The notes beneath the pieces were generated by a model. That model was given only the letters and a program-made list of their open reading frames with translations. It did not search any database and was not told where the DNA came from. A stretch of 64,000 bases of DNA from Rhodothermaceae bacterium. GTDB taxonomy: Bacteria > Bacteroidota > Rhodothermia > Rhodothermales > Bin80. Shown here piece after piece: positions 1 through 7,708 of the stretch. Both the position numbers and the translations under genes were made by a program. The stretch spans positions 124,001-188,000 of the forward strand of contig VXSC01000047.1 of assembly GCA_009838195.1 (NCBI GenBank), written 5' to 3'. Each line of letters opens with the position of its first letter. Positions within the stretch are counted from its first letter, which is position 1.

Positions 1-885
1 GGCCTCCAAAACGGAATAATCCGACTCCGTTCGTGATGTATGGACTCCGACTTCCTGGGCCCAGGCCAATGCATCAAATGGCAAAGCTGACATGGCACGA
101 CGCTCATCATCGGAAAGTGGCCGTACACGGTCATAAAACCCGTCGATCGTAATCCGGTGGCCTTCATCATGCATCCCTGCAATCAACGCAGCCAGTGCAT
201 GAATTGGATTGTGGATCGCCCCTCCGTACGTGCCCGAATGCAGATCGCGATCTGGACCTGTCAACGTAATCTCTACATAGGTCATTCCCCGAAGCCCGTA
301 CGTAATGGAGGGAATTCCCGGAGCAAACAAACTTGAATCTGAAATCACCACCACATCTGCCGACAATTCTTCCCTGTGCGATTCGATAAAGCCTGGGAGA
401 CTTGCGGAGCCGGATTCTTCTTCCCCTTCAAGAATGAACTTGAGGTTCACCGGAGGTGTACCCGCCGTTTGCATCCAGCACTCCAATGCCTTGAGATGCA
501 TAAACATTTGGCCCTTGTCGTCGCAGGCACCGCGCGCATACAAAACTCCTTCCTGAATGACGGGCTCAAAAGGAGGTGAGGTCCAAAGATCTAGCGGATC
601 CGGCGGCTGAACATCGTAATGTCCATACACCAAAACAGTGGGACACGCCGGATCGACCGTAATGCTCCCAACCACAATCGGATGCCCGTTGGTCCGGATC
701 GCCTCAGCATCCTCTACACCCAGACCCTTCAGATGATCTACCAACCAGTCAGCAGTCTGTGTGACCTGATCCGAATAGGCAGGATCCGTACTGATGGAAG
801 GGATGCGAAGCAGGTCAATTAGTTCCGCTACAAAACGATTTTGATTGGCCTGTGAATATGCCAATGCTCTTGTTATCGAACTCAT
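1..885 (-). CDS. M20 family dipeptidase, C-terminal part beyond the left edge
   Basis: This frame is open from the ATG at 883-885 to the first base of the window (295 codons), so the gene continues leftwards. It shows the M20 metallopeptidase hallmarks: YGHYDVQPPDPLDLW, with the metal-binding His and the Asp two residues on; RGACDDKGQ, with the bridging Asp; and EGEEESGS, with the catalytic Glu pair. The family hydrolyses dipeptides or short peptides with two zinc ions, usually in the cytoplasm, and no signal peptide is visible. The dimerisation domain and last metal His may lie partly outside the window. It is the last visible gene of the co-oriented ispH-lipoprotein run, 9 bases after a lipoprotein gene. 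The family is clear but the exact substrate is unknown. Confidence 0.9.
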   Translation of the reverse strand, partial: MSSITRALAYSQANQNRFVAELIDLLRIPSISTDPAYSDQVTQTADWLVDHLKGLGVEDAEAIRTNGHPIVVGSITVDPACPTVLVYGHYDVQPPDPLDLWTSPPFEPVIQEGVLYARGACDDKGQMFMHLKALECWMQTAGTPPVNLKFILEGEEESGSASLPGFIESHREELSADVVVISDSSLFAPGIPSITYGLRGMTYVEITLTGPDRDLHSGTYGGAIHNPIHALAALIAGMHDEGHRITIDGFYDRVRPLSDDERRAMSALPFDALAWAQEVGVHTSRTESDYSVLEA

Positions 886-894
886 ATCAATTAA

Positions 895-1419
895 TTATAA
901 TTCACTCTCATCACGCCAACGAAGCAGACGCCAAGCCCGGGTTGTGTCTGCACGTGCAAGCAGAAAATTCACGTTACCGTCCCCTCGGAAGACGTCCCCG
1001 TTATTCAGGGCAACCGCTAAATTAAAACCTCGCACCGCAACCGCTCTCCTCCCTTCATCATATTCCTGTCTGGTAATAATTTGATTCCACTGTAACTGAA
1101 CCTCCACGGTGCTTTCGAACAAGCGGCGGGTTGACTCCAGTTCCTGACCGAACCCCCACTCGCGCTCAATCCCCGTGTCAAAATCCGTATAAATGAATAC
1201 GAAGGAAGAATCAATCAGGGGTTCGTAGAGCGACAGATCCCTCAGTTCATATGCATTGCGGAAGTTGGTGAAGTACCCTTCAATCGTTTTGGGATCACCA
1301 AAAAGATCCTCAAACGGATCTCCCTCTCCGATTGCCGGAGCAAACGGATTACAAGCACCAAATAAAAACGACAGCACAATAACTGCCAGAGCAGATATGT
1401 ATGATTGGTCGGATGCCAT
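895..1419 (-). CDS. NTF2-like lipoprotein, unknown function
   Basis: This 174-residue protein has an N-terminal hydrophobic segment ending in FLFGAC, a lipobox placing the lipidated Cys near residue 23. The rest is a small alpha+beta domain whose pattern resembles the SnoaL/NTF2-like fold: a helical start with a YFTNFRNAYELRD stretch, then mixed strands, with a C-terminal strand containing WRLLRWRDE. No catalytic motif is evident. It starts 4 bases after the stop of a similar lipoprotein gene, so the two are probably co-transcribed and look like a diverged pair. It is probably an envelope-anchored protein. The fold assignment is an inference from pattern and size only. Confidence 0.7.
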   Translation of the reverse strand: MASDQSYISALAVIVLSFLFGACNPFAPAIGEGDPFEDLFGDPKTIEGYFTNFRNAYELRDLSLYEPLIDSSFVFIYTDFDTGIEREWGFGQELESTRRLFESTVEVQLQWNQIITRQEYDEGRRAVAVRGFNLAVALNNGDVFRGDGNVNFLLARADTTRAWRLLRWRDESEL

Positions 1420-1423
1420 GCAA

Positions 1424-1981
1424 CTAGCTGGCGAACTCTGCCTTTAGGTCGCTCCAGGAATCCTCTGTTCCAATACTCTGATCACTCCATCTTGTGAGCA
1501 TCCATAGTCCATCTGCCTTCTTGGTAATGACCCACACCAGCCTCCCCTGGAGAGTGTCTGCAATCTGCTGACTCCCATGCTTGATGAGCAGCAGATAATG
1601 GGCGTCCAGAATGTATTCTGTATCACTGAGCTCGGTCGTAGCGTCCTCCAGACGAAGGAGATTTCCCGAACTTCCCTTTGCAGCCTCTGCAACTGTGACA
1701 AAATAGCCATTCTCCTGTGCCTGATCCCAGTGAATCCATTGATCTGGATCGCGTGCATACGCGGCGGCTGTGGGAGTGAACATAAACTCCTCATCCAGCG
1801 AGCGGCGGTAATTGGCGGCATTCAACTCCGCAACTGCCGCACGTAAATTATCAACGACAAGGTCGGGAGCGACTGGCTGTAGCCACGTACCCGCTTCGCC
1901 AACCGGTGGCTCCGGTGTACGAGCACCAAACACATCACAGGATGCCAGAACCACCAGAGCCATCCATATGCTGCGTGCCAT
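1424..1981 (-). CDS. NTF2-like lipoprotein, paralogue of the next gene
   Basis: I place the start at the ATG at 1979-1981, giving 185 residues. This start produces a clean lipoprotein signal (MARSIWMALVVLASC, with the lipobox Cys at residue 15) and sits 4 bases after the ispH stop. A frame running 24 codons further upstream would put charged sequence before the signal and overlap ispH. The mature protein is a compact domain with LRAAVAELNAANYRRSLDEEF and a C-terminal MLTRWSDQS strand. That layout resembles the neighbouring 174-residue lipoprotein, where WRLLRWRDE occupies the same place. Function is unknown. Its tight placement after ispH suggests co-expression, not a shared pathway. Confidence 0.7.
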   Translation of the reverse strand: MARSIWMALVVLASCDVFGARTPEPPVGEAGTWLQPVAPDLVVDNLRAAVAELNAANYRRSLDEEFMFTPTAAAYARDPDQWIHWDQAQENGYFVTVAEAAKGSSGNLLRLEDATTELSDTEYILDAHYLLLIKHGSQQIADTLQGRLVWVITKKADGLWMLTRWSDQSIGTEDSWSDLKAEFAS

Positions 1982-1985
1982 TTTT

Positions 1986-3218
1986 CTATTCAAGTGGCAC
2001 AGGGACGGACTCGTATGGGGCCAGAGCCTCCTCAAACGATGCAGCACCTTCAAAAAATGCCACCACTTTGCGGATTACATCATCCACGAGCATGTCCGGA
2101 CAAGACGCGCCCGAGGTGATCGCAATAGATACCGGCCGATAGGTTGGAAGCCAGTCAACCGTCGTACAGACCTCCATGACCGGATAGTTATAATGATGGA
2201 TCCGCTTCGCCCCAATCTCGTCAGATCCCCGTATAAAGTAGGTTGGAACAACCGAGCTGCACAACGACACAATCTGGCTGGTATTTGAGGAGTTGTATCC
2301 CCCGACAACCAGCGCCAAATCAAGTGGTTGCTCTAGCATAACGCGGGCAGCCTCCTGGTTTTCATGCGTCGCATAACAGAGTGTATCACTGGTATCTACA
2401 AAATGTCCTTCTTCCTGATAACGCTCTTCAATGGCGATCCTTAAGATGTCGGTCACTGCCTGCGTCTCCGTCACCAACATTGTCGTCTGATTCACGACGC
2501 CAATACGCTCCAGGTCCCGGTCTGGATCAAACCCATCGCTGTAGCAGTCCGCAAATCGCTCATAGAAATACGTGCGATCTTTCTCACCCCGAATCACCTT
2601 CCCCAGATCTTCGGCATCGTTCGTATCCCGAATCACAATCACCGGCGCATGCTTGTTCGCATGAGAAAAGGATGCACGCGACTCCTCATGCAACCGCTTG
2701 CCGTGAATAATCACGGTATAATCTTTGTCCCCAATCTGAGCACTCCGACGCCAGACTTTTTCTACGAATGGGCAGGTGGTATCGTACGTGCGTACATCAA
2801 TCCCGAGACTGGTGAGCTCCTCCTTGATCTCCAAAGTGGTTCCAAAGGCGGGAATGACAACAATATCATCTGGTGTCAACGTATCGAAGCTGATTAACTG
2901 TTCTCCCATACTTGAGCGCAAAAACTGCATCCCCCGGCGACGAAGATCATTATTCACTTGAGGGTTGTGGATCATCTCCGATAGCATAAAGAGTCGGCGG
3001 TCGGGATGGTCCGAGATTGCACGATACGCGATTTCCACGGCATTCTCCACCCCAAAACAAAACCCAAAATTCCGCGCAATCCACACCTTTACCGGCCCAA
3101 AGTCCAAGAGCGATGGAGAGAGATCCTTCTTGCGCGGATCTTCAGCCATGCGCGCCGTCTTGATCACCGAGATGACCGGGCTGCGATAAAACTTGGGTAT
3201 ATCAAAACTTCGTGGCAT
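1986..3218 (-). CDS. ispH: 4-hydroxy-3-methylbut-2-enyl diphosphate reductase
   Basis: IspH (LytB) performs the last step of the MEP isoprenoid pathway, reducing HMBPP to IPP and DMAPP with a [4Fe-4S] cluster. Three cluster cysteines are visible in the right motifs: Cys54 in FGFCFGVENA, Cys149 in YDTTCPFVEKVW and Cys373 in TSGASCPDML. At 410 residues it is longer than the roughly 316 residues of the E. coli enzyme, with about 40 extra N-terminal residues and extra internal sequence. Met24 is a possible alternative start. The product would supply prenyl units to the carotenoid operon at 27-31 kb. It lies between tgt and two lipoprotein genes on the same strand. Confidence 0.95.
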   Translation of the reverse strand: MPRSFDIPKFYRSPVISVIKTARMAEDPRKKDLSPSLLDFGPVKVWIARNFGFCFGVENAVEIAYRAISDHPDRRLFMLSEMIHNPQVNNDLRRRGMQFLRSSMGEQLISFDTLTPDDIVVIPAFGTTLEIKEELTSLGIDVRTYDTTCPFVEKVWRRSAQIGDKDYTVIIHGKRLHEESRASFSHANKHAPVIVIRDTNDAEDLGKVIRGEKDRTYFYERFADCYSDGFDPDRDLERIGVVNQTTMLVTETQAVTDILRIAIEERYQEEGHFVDTSDTLCYATHENQEAARVMLEQPLDLALVVGGYNSSNTSQIVSLCSSVVPTYFIRGSDEIGAKRIHHYNYPVMEVCTTVDWLPTYRPVSIAITSGASCPDMLVDDVIRKVVAFFEGAASFEEALAPYESVPVPLE

Positions 3219-3270
3219 AATTTAACCCAATAATGGGGAGAGTACGCTCCGCCTTCCTTCATGGTTCAAC

Positions 3271-4395
3271 CTACAGCCGCTGGCTAAGCTGCAGACTCAT
3301 CTCCCGCCTGAAGCTAGGATAACGATTTTCTTCGATTGCCTGACGGGTACTGCGCATCAGCCATGCGTACAGCGCCAGGTTCTGCATCGCAGAAATCTGC
3401 AACCCCAGGATCTCATTACACTGAAATAAGTGCCGTACGTATGCCCGTGTAAATGCCTGACTGACATAGGTGTTCAGACCACGGTCCAGGGGAGTGTAAT
3501 CATTAGCCCATTTACGATTTCGGATATTGATGACCCCCTGCGTTGTAAAGAGCATCCCGTTGCGCCCATTGCGCGTAGGCATGACGCAGTCGAACATATC
3601 AACGCCACGACCAATTGCTTCAAGCAGGTTTGCGGGGGTGCCGACCCCCATCAGGTATCTAGGTTTATCTGGTGGCAGAACTTCGCAGCACACACGCACC
3701 ATTGCGTAGAGGGCCTCAGCTTCTTCCCCGACAGATAACCCTCCGATCGCGTAGCCAGGAAAATCCAACGCTACAAGCTCTTCTGCAGATTCGCGCCGCA
3801 AGTCCTCGAACGTGCTTCCCTGAACGATTGCAAAAAGCTGCTGCGGATATCCGTATCGAGACTCGGTATCCTGGAACCGTGTCCGACTCCGTTCAGCCCA
3901 CGCAGCCGTTCGCCGATTTGCCTTCCGCGCATACGACCGGCTAATGCCCGACGGAGGACACTCATCCAGCACCATCATAATATCGGACCCTAGCGTCCGT
4001 TGAAAATCCACGACCGTTTCCGGCGTGAACAGGTGGCTGGATCCATCAATATGACTCTGGAACGTAGCCCCCTCATCCGTGATCTTACAGCGACTGGCCA
4101 ATGAGTACACCTGGAACCCTCCTGAATCAGTGAGGATCGGCCGGTCCCATGCCATAAACTCATGTAATCCACCGGCTTCGGTGATCCGCTCTGGTCCCGG
4201 CCGCAGGTAAAGATGGTAGGTATTTCCAAGAATAATTTGTGCATCCAGATCTTGCTTCAGCTCCCGTGGAGATAAACCTTTCACCGCTCCCAGCGTCCCC
4301 ACGGGCATGAATACCGGCGTGTGAATCGTGCCACGCTCGGTCACAAGTGTACCCGCACGCGCGTCCTCTGATGTGTGTGAAACTTCAAACTGCAT
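3271..4395 (-). CDS. tgt: queuine/preQ1 tRNA-guanine transglycosylase (zinc-ligand-less type)
   Basis: Tgt exchanges guanine for preQ1 at the wobble position of GUN-anticodon tRNAs. The chosen start, the ATG at 4393-4395 (374 residues), begins with MQFEVSHTSEDARAGT as in the family. Visible motifs are DSGGFQVYSLA (catalytic-base Asp about residue 90), GGLSVGE, and FDCVMPTRNGRNG, which contains the second Asp. The canonical C-terminal CxCxxC before RAYLRHL is replaced here by LNTYVSQAFTRAYVRHL, so all three zinc cysteines are missing. I recall the same replacement in Bacteroidota enzymes, so this looks like a lineage trait and not decay. It overlaps the upstream membrane-protein gene by 11 bases. 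Confidence 0.93.
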   Translation of the reverse strand: MQFEVSHTSEDARAGTLVTERGTIHTPVFMPVGTLGAVKGLSPRELKQDLDAQIILGNTYHLYLRPGPERITEAGGLHEFMAWDRPILTDSGGFQVYSLASRCKITDEGATFQSHIDGSSHLFTPETVVDFQRTLGSDIMMVLDECPPSGISRSYARKANRRTAAWAERSRTRFQDTESRYGYPQQLFAIVQGSTFEDLRRESAEELVALDFPGYAIGGLSVGEEAEALYAMVRVCCEVLPPDKPRYLMGVGTPANLLEAIGRGVDMFDCVMPTRNGRNGMLFTTQGVINIRNRKWANDYTPLDRGLNTYVSQAFTRAYVRHLFQCNEILGLQISAMQNLALYAWLMRSTRQAIEENRYPSFRREMSLQLSQRL

Positions 4396-4957
4396 TGACT
4401 TCCACGACTTCCGCAAGCCGATTTATTTCAACAAGCAGCCCTGAATGTGCATCTGGGGAAATCCCAATCGCAATGGATTTTCGCTCTCCAAGAATAAGAA
4501 GCACGTCCTTTGGAATATGTGCCATGTAGCTCTCTACGCGACAATTCCATTTTCGGTAATACTGCAATGCAGAGACGATCCTGCAATCGGTCAGAGTACT
4601 GAGGTCCAGCTCAACGGATCTGCGCCCCTGAGAGACGCTGAGCGATGATTCTGTTAGTGAAGCCCGAACCCTGGGACAGTATCCTAGGAATCCTCCGATG
4701 AAGACTAGACCCGCCACTCCCAACTGAATTCCCCAATACCACATGGAAATTCGGGAGCTGTTCTGAATCTCTTCATGCCAGAAACTCCAAGCCATAAACT
4801 GCATCACAATCGCCGCAACTACCACACTGGAGATCGTGATCAGATACCAAGCCTCCGCCTGCCTCTCATTCTTTATGCTACGTCGGAAGACATACCCCAA
4901 AAGAGAGCGACTCGCACACCACCGTGCTCGGCTGGAATAAACAAGAGGGGATATCAC
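4385..4957 (-). CDS. small membrane protein, possibly PH-like, unknown
   Basis: This 190-residue protein starts with GTG at 4955-4957, 2 bases after the mlaD stop. Two transmembrane helices are visible (about residues 40-62 and 73-92), followed by a soluble C-terminal domain of about 95 residues with alternating strands (SLSVSQGRRSVELDLSTLT, VLLILGERKSIAIGI). Two helices followed by a small beta domain recalls bacterial PH-domain membrane proteins (YdbS/YdbT type), but I cannot confirm this. The gene is squeezed between mlaD and tgt with overlaps on both sides, so it is probably translated from the same message. The function is unknown, and a role at the inner membrane is inferred from topology. 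Confidence 0.65.
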   Translation of the reverse strand: MISPLVYSSRARWCASRSLLGYVFRRSIKNERQAEAWYLITISSVVVAAIVMQFMAWSFWHEEIQNSSRISMWYWGIQLGVAGLVFIGGFLGYCPRVRASLTESSLSVSQGRRSVELDLSTLTDCRIVSALQYYRKWNCRVESYMAHIPKDVLLILGERKSIAIGISPDAHSGLLVEINRLAEVVEVNAV

Positions 4958-4959
4958 GT

Positions 4960-6021
4960 CTACTGATCAAGTTGCCGCTGTAACGAATCAAGCGTCGCTG
5001 CCCTCCGGTCAAGGCGCGCTTCCAGGGCCAGAAGTTCCTGCCTCCTTGTCTCAAGTGCGGCAAAGCTTTCCGCAATCGCCTGTTCTCGCACCTCAAACGG
5101 TGCCTGTTCCATAAACCCCCGCTCTTCAAAATAACGCTTGAAGAGCCAGTTGTGCTTCCCGGCCTCCATGAGTTCTGCAAATCGGAATGCTCCCAGTGAC
5201 GCCCATTCCGCCATCGCTTCAGCACGTTTTGTCAGCGTGCCAATGCCAATGATGATCTCTTGAAGTGTATCTGCACTGGCCTGAACGGACTCATACAGGT
5301 CGGCCTCATTCAAGAGCTGGGCAAATGTGCCACTCCCCGTATCAAGCTTCCCCAAGATAGACTCCACACCCTCGGTTGCCTGTGTAGCAAGCATGACCAG
5401 CGCCTCCGCATCATTTCCAAGATTTTCCATGAGTCGCTCGGTTTCCTGTGCGGTGGCGACCATGCTGTTATACAACTCAGGATCGTAGATAAGCTTGCCC
5501 AAGGTGCCTTCTCCCGCCCGGATATCATCAACAATAATCTCGAAGGAGGTCGCGGACTGTTCAAACCGTTGTACCGACGCGAGGGCCTTGTCGGTGATTT
5601 CGAAGAGGTCGAAGGGGTCAATCCCCACAATCAGATCATTATTCTCCAACGGGGCGGGTTCACTCCCCGAGATGGGGGGATTTACCAGCACCACGATCAT
5701 ACTGCCGAGAAGTCCCTGAGTCTTGATCTGGGCCTGGGTATCCTGATGCAGAATTGAGCGGGCTCTCGTTCGGATTCCCATGGTCACTTCAATCATCCCC
5801 TCCGGTCCACTGGGGAGGGTGACGCTTTGAACTGCTCCGATACTCACTCCCTGGAACTGTACGTCTGCTCCCGGGCTGAGACCGGCTACGGAATTAAACT
5901 GTGACCGGACCAGAAACCGATCACTGAAGAGTAACGTCTGGCTACCGACAACAAAAAGAATGGCCACCAGAAGCCCTAAACAAATAACTACAACAAGACC
6001 GACACGGATTCTGGTGGACAT
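4960..6021 (-). CDS. mlaD: MCE-domain lipid transport protein MlaD
   Basis: This 353-residue protein has one N-terminal membrane anchor (about residues 7-27), then a single MCE domain (about 35-125; FNSVAGLSPGADVQFQGVSIG is the typical start, with LLGSMIVVLV near the pore loop). A long helical tail ends in a heptad-rich stretch (ETRRQELLALEARLDRRAATL). MlaD-type proteins form hexameric rings on the periplasmic side of the MlaFE ABC transporter and move phospholipids between the membranes. The tail is longer than in the E. coli protein, as in other multi-helix MCE proteins. mlaF and mlaE lie upstream on the same strand, but a 133-base hairpin-rich gap precedes this gene. Confidence 0.9.
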   Translation of the reverse strand: MSTRIRVGLVVVICLGLLVAILFVVGSQTLLFSDRFLVRSQFNSVAGLSPGADVQFQGVSIGAVQSVTLPSGPEGMIEVTMGIRTRARSILHQDTQAQIKTQGLLGSMIVVLVNPPISGSEPAPLENNDLIVGIDPFDLFEITDKALASVQRFEQSATSFEIIVDDIRAGEGTLGKLIYDPELYNSMVATAQETERLMENLGNDAEALVMLATQATEGVESILGKLDTGSGTFAQLLNEADLYESVQASADTLQEIIIGIGTLTKRAEAMAEWASLGAFRFAELMEAGKHNWLFKRYFEERGFMEQAPFEVREQAIAESFAALETRRQELLALEARLDRRAATLDSLQRQLDQ

Positions 6022-6034
6022 CGCTAGACAGGTT

Positions 6035-6114
6035 GGCCTGATTGGAAAGCCAATTGGCCCTCAATGTTGCATTGAAGTGCACGACGAGAATGCCCATTGG
6101 AGCTGCAAAGCAGC
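6035..6114. repeat. three successive short hairpins in the mlaF-mlaD spacer
   Basis: Three inverted repeats lie in the 133-base gap. The first pairs 6035-6045 (GGCCTGATTGG) with 6050-6059 (CCAATTGGCC) around an AAAG loop. The second pairs TCAATG at 6061-6066 with CATTGA at 6070-6075. The third pairs GCTGC at 6102-6106 with GCAGC at 6110-6114. They are transcribed just before the mlaD start at 6021. None is followed by a T-run on the minus strand, so they are not typical terminators. RNA processing or translation control of mlaD is possible but inferred. Confidence 0.5.
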
Positions 6115-6154
6115 ACAGAATTATATCTGCAGCAACTCATGAATCCTGTATCCA

Positions 6155-6925
6155 TCATCCGAAAAATTCACGCAATTGTGGGTGCTGGCTTGCACGCAAT
6201 TCATCAAGTGTGCCTTCGGCCAGCGTTTTTCCCTGGTAGAGAAACGCAGCATGATCTGCAATGATTTCGGCGCACAAAAGATCATGGGTGATGGCAACAG
6301 TGGTAATGCCGCGTTCTGCTTTCAACCGCATGATCAGATTGGATACAGTTCGAACGCTCACAGGATCCAATCCAGTCGTAGGCTCATCACACAACAAGAT
6401 ATCGGGACTTAATATGATCGCACGGGCAAGTGCAATCCGCTTTTTTTGTCCACCTGACAGTTCGGCAGGATACTGCGTGGCTGCATGCGGAAGGTTGACC
6501 CACGCGATGGCCTCCTGGATCTGTTCGGTACGCTCCGAGACGGACATCGTACTATGCCGACGCAGTACAAAATCTAGGTTCTCTGCCACCGTCATCGAAT
6601 CGAACAGTGCTCCTCCCTGGAATAAGTATCCGATCCGGAGCCGCAGTGCGTTGAGACTGGACTGGTCCAATTGATCCACCTGATGTCCCTGAACCCATAC
6701 TTCTCCCGAATCTGGTTCCATCAACCCAACCATATGCTTTAGCAAGACACTCTTTCCCGTACCGGATCCTCCCATAACTGCGAATGTGCTGCCCCGCCGA
6801 ATGCAAACCGACACGCCCCGCAAAATTTTGCGTTCTCCAAATGCCTTATGAAGATTCTTGATCTCGATCTCGTATCCGTCCGAAAATTTCGAGATGTTTC
6901 CAGATTGATCGACGGTATGCTTCAT
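6155..6925 (-). CDS. mlaF: lipid-transport ABC ATPase MlaF
   Basis: This 256-residue ABC ATPase has Walker A GGSGTGKS at 52-59, a Q-loop in YLFQGGALFDSMTV, signature LSGGQKKR at 156-163, Walker B ILLCDEPTTGLDP with Asp180 and Glu181, and the switch His in AITHD. The LFQGGALFDS sequence and the VAENLDFVLR stretch that follows are characteristic of MlaF/Ttg2A. It should energise phospholipid movement through MlaE and MlaD at the inner membrane. It starts 18 bases after the mlaE stop. A 22-residue N-terminal extension precedes the usual start of the domain. Confidence 0.95.
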   Translation of the reverse strand: MKHTVDQSGNISKFSDGYEIEIKNLHKAFGERKILRGVSVCIRRGSTFAVMGGSGTGKSVLLKHMVGLMEPDSGEVWVQGHQVDQLDQSSLNALRLRIGYLFQGGALFDSMTVAENLDFVLRRHSTMSVSERTEQIQEAIAWVNLPHAATQYPAELSGGQKKRIALARAIILSPDILLCDEPTTGLDPVSVRTVSNLIMRLKAERGITTVAITHDLLCAEIIADHAAFLYQGKTLAEGTLDELRASQHPQLREFFG

Positions 6926-6943
6926 AGTCAGGTCCCTGGCCTA

Positions 6944-7708
6944 TCAGCCTCCAAAAAGAATCAGTGAAAGACGGACCATCATGACATCCGCTAAAAGAAC
7001 AAGCAGTGACCCGATTACGACTGCACGCATTGCAGCCTGCCCTACTTCGCGTGTCCCGCCTCGAACATGATATCCCGAATAACAACCAACGATGGAGACT
7101 AAAAACCCAAAGACACTAGTTTTCGCGGTTGAGAAAAGCACATCCGACATACGAAGACTCGAAAAAGCCTGATCAATAAACAGGCGATAATCCAGATCGC
7201 TTGACAAGAGCGACTCTGCATATCCACCTAAAAGCGCGACAATATCACAGGCAATGGTCAAAAGCGGAAACATCACCACACATGCAAGAACACGGGTAAT
7301 GACAAGATATTTGAAGGGTTGTAAGGCAGAGACCTCCAACGCGTCAATCTGCTCCGTGACACGCATGGACCCCAGTTCTGCAGCGATTCCCGCCCCCAAT
7401 CGCCCGGCCAGCACCAACGAGGTAATGACCGGACCAATCTCTTTGACCACCGACAGTGCCAACATACTCGGCAGTACCGCTTCCGCACCGAACCGTGCGA
7501 GGGTGCCGCGACTTTGCATGGACAACACAATCCCGATAGAGCAGCCTGTGACCAAAACGAGAACGAGGCTTTTCGATCCGGTCTCATCCATTTGCCGGAT
7601 CAGCTCCCGTCCCTCAAACGGACGCTGAAACAGCTGCCGGAACACCATCCCGGAAAAGGTTGCAATTGCGCCCACTTCTGCAAGTATTTTCTTCACTTCA
7701 CGCATCAC
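6944..7708 (-). CDS. mlaE: MlaE family permease
   Basis: This 254-residue integral membrane protein of the MlaE/YrbE family has several long hydrophobic helices and the family-typical segment GRLGAGIAAELGSMRVTEQI followed by DALEVSALQPFKYLV. MlaE dimerises, binds the MlaF ATPase and the MlaD ring, and forms the lipid path through the inner membrane. Its start codon overlaps the tamB stop by 4 bases (7705-7708), so translation is probably coupled to tamB. The order tamB-mlaE-mlaF-mlaD is compact except for the mlaF-mlaD spacer. Confidence 0.95.
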   Translation of the reverse strand: MMREVKKILAEVGAIATFSGMVFRQLFQRPFEGRELIRQMDETGSKSLVLVLVTGCSIGIVLSMQSRGTLARFGAEAVLPSMLALSVVKEIGPVITSLVLAGRLGAGIAAELGSMRVTEQIDALEVSALQPFKYLVITRVLACVVMFPLLTIACDIVALLGGYAESLLSSDLDYRLFIDQAFSSLRMSDVLFSTAKTSVFGFLVSIVGCYSGYHVRGGTREVGQAAMRAVVIGSLLVLLADVMMVRLSLILFGG

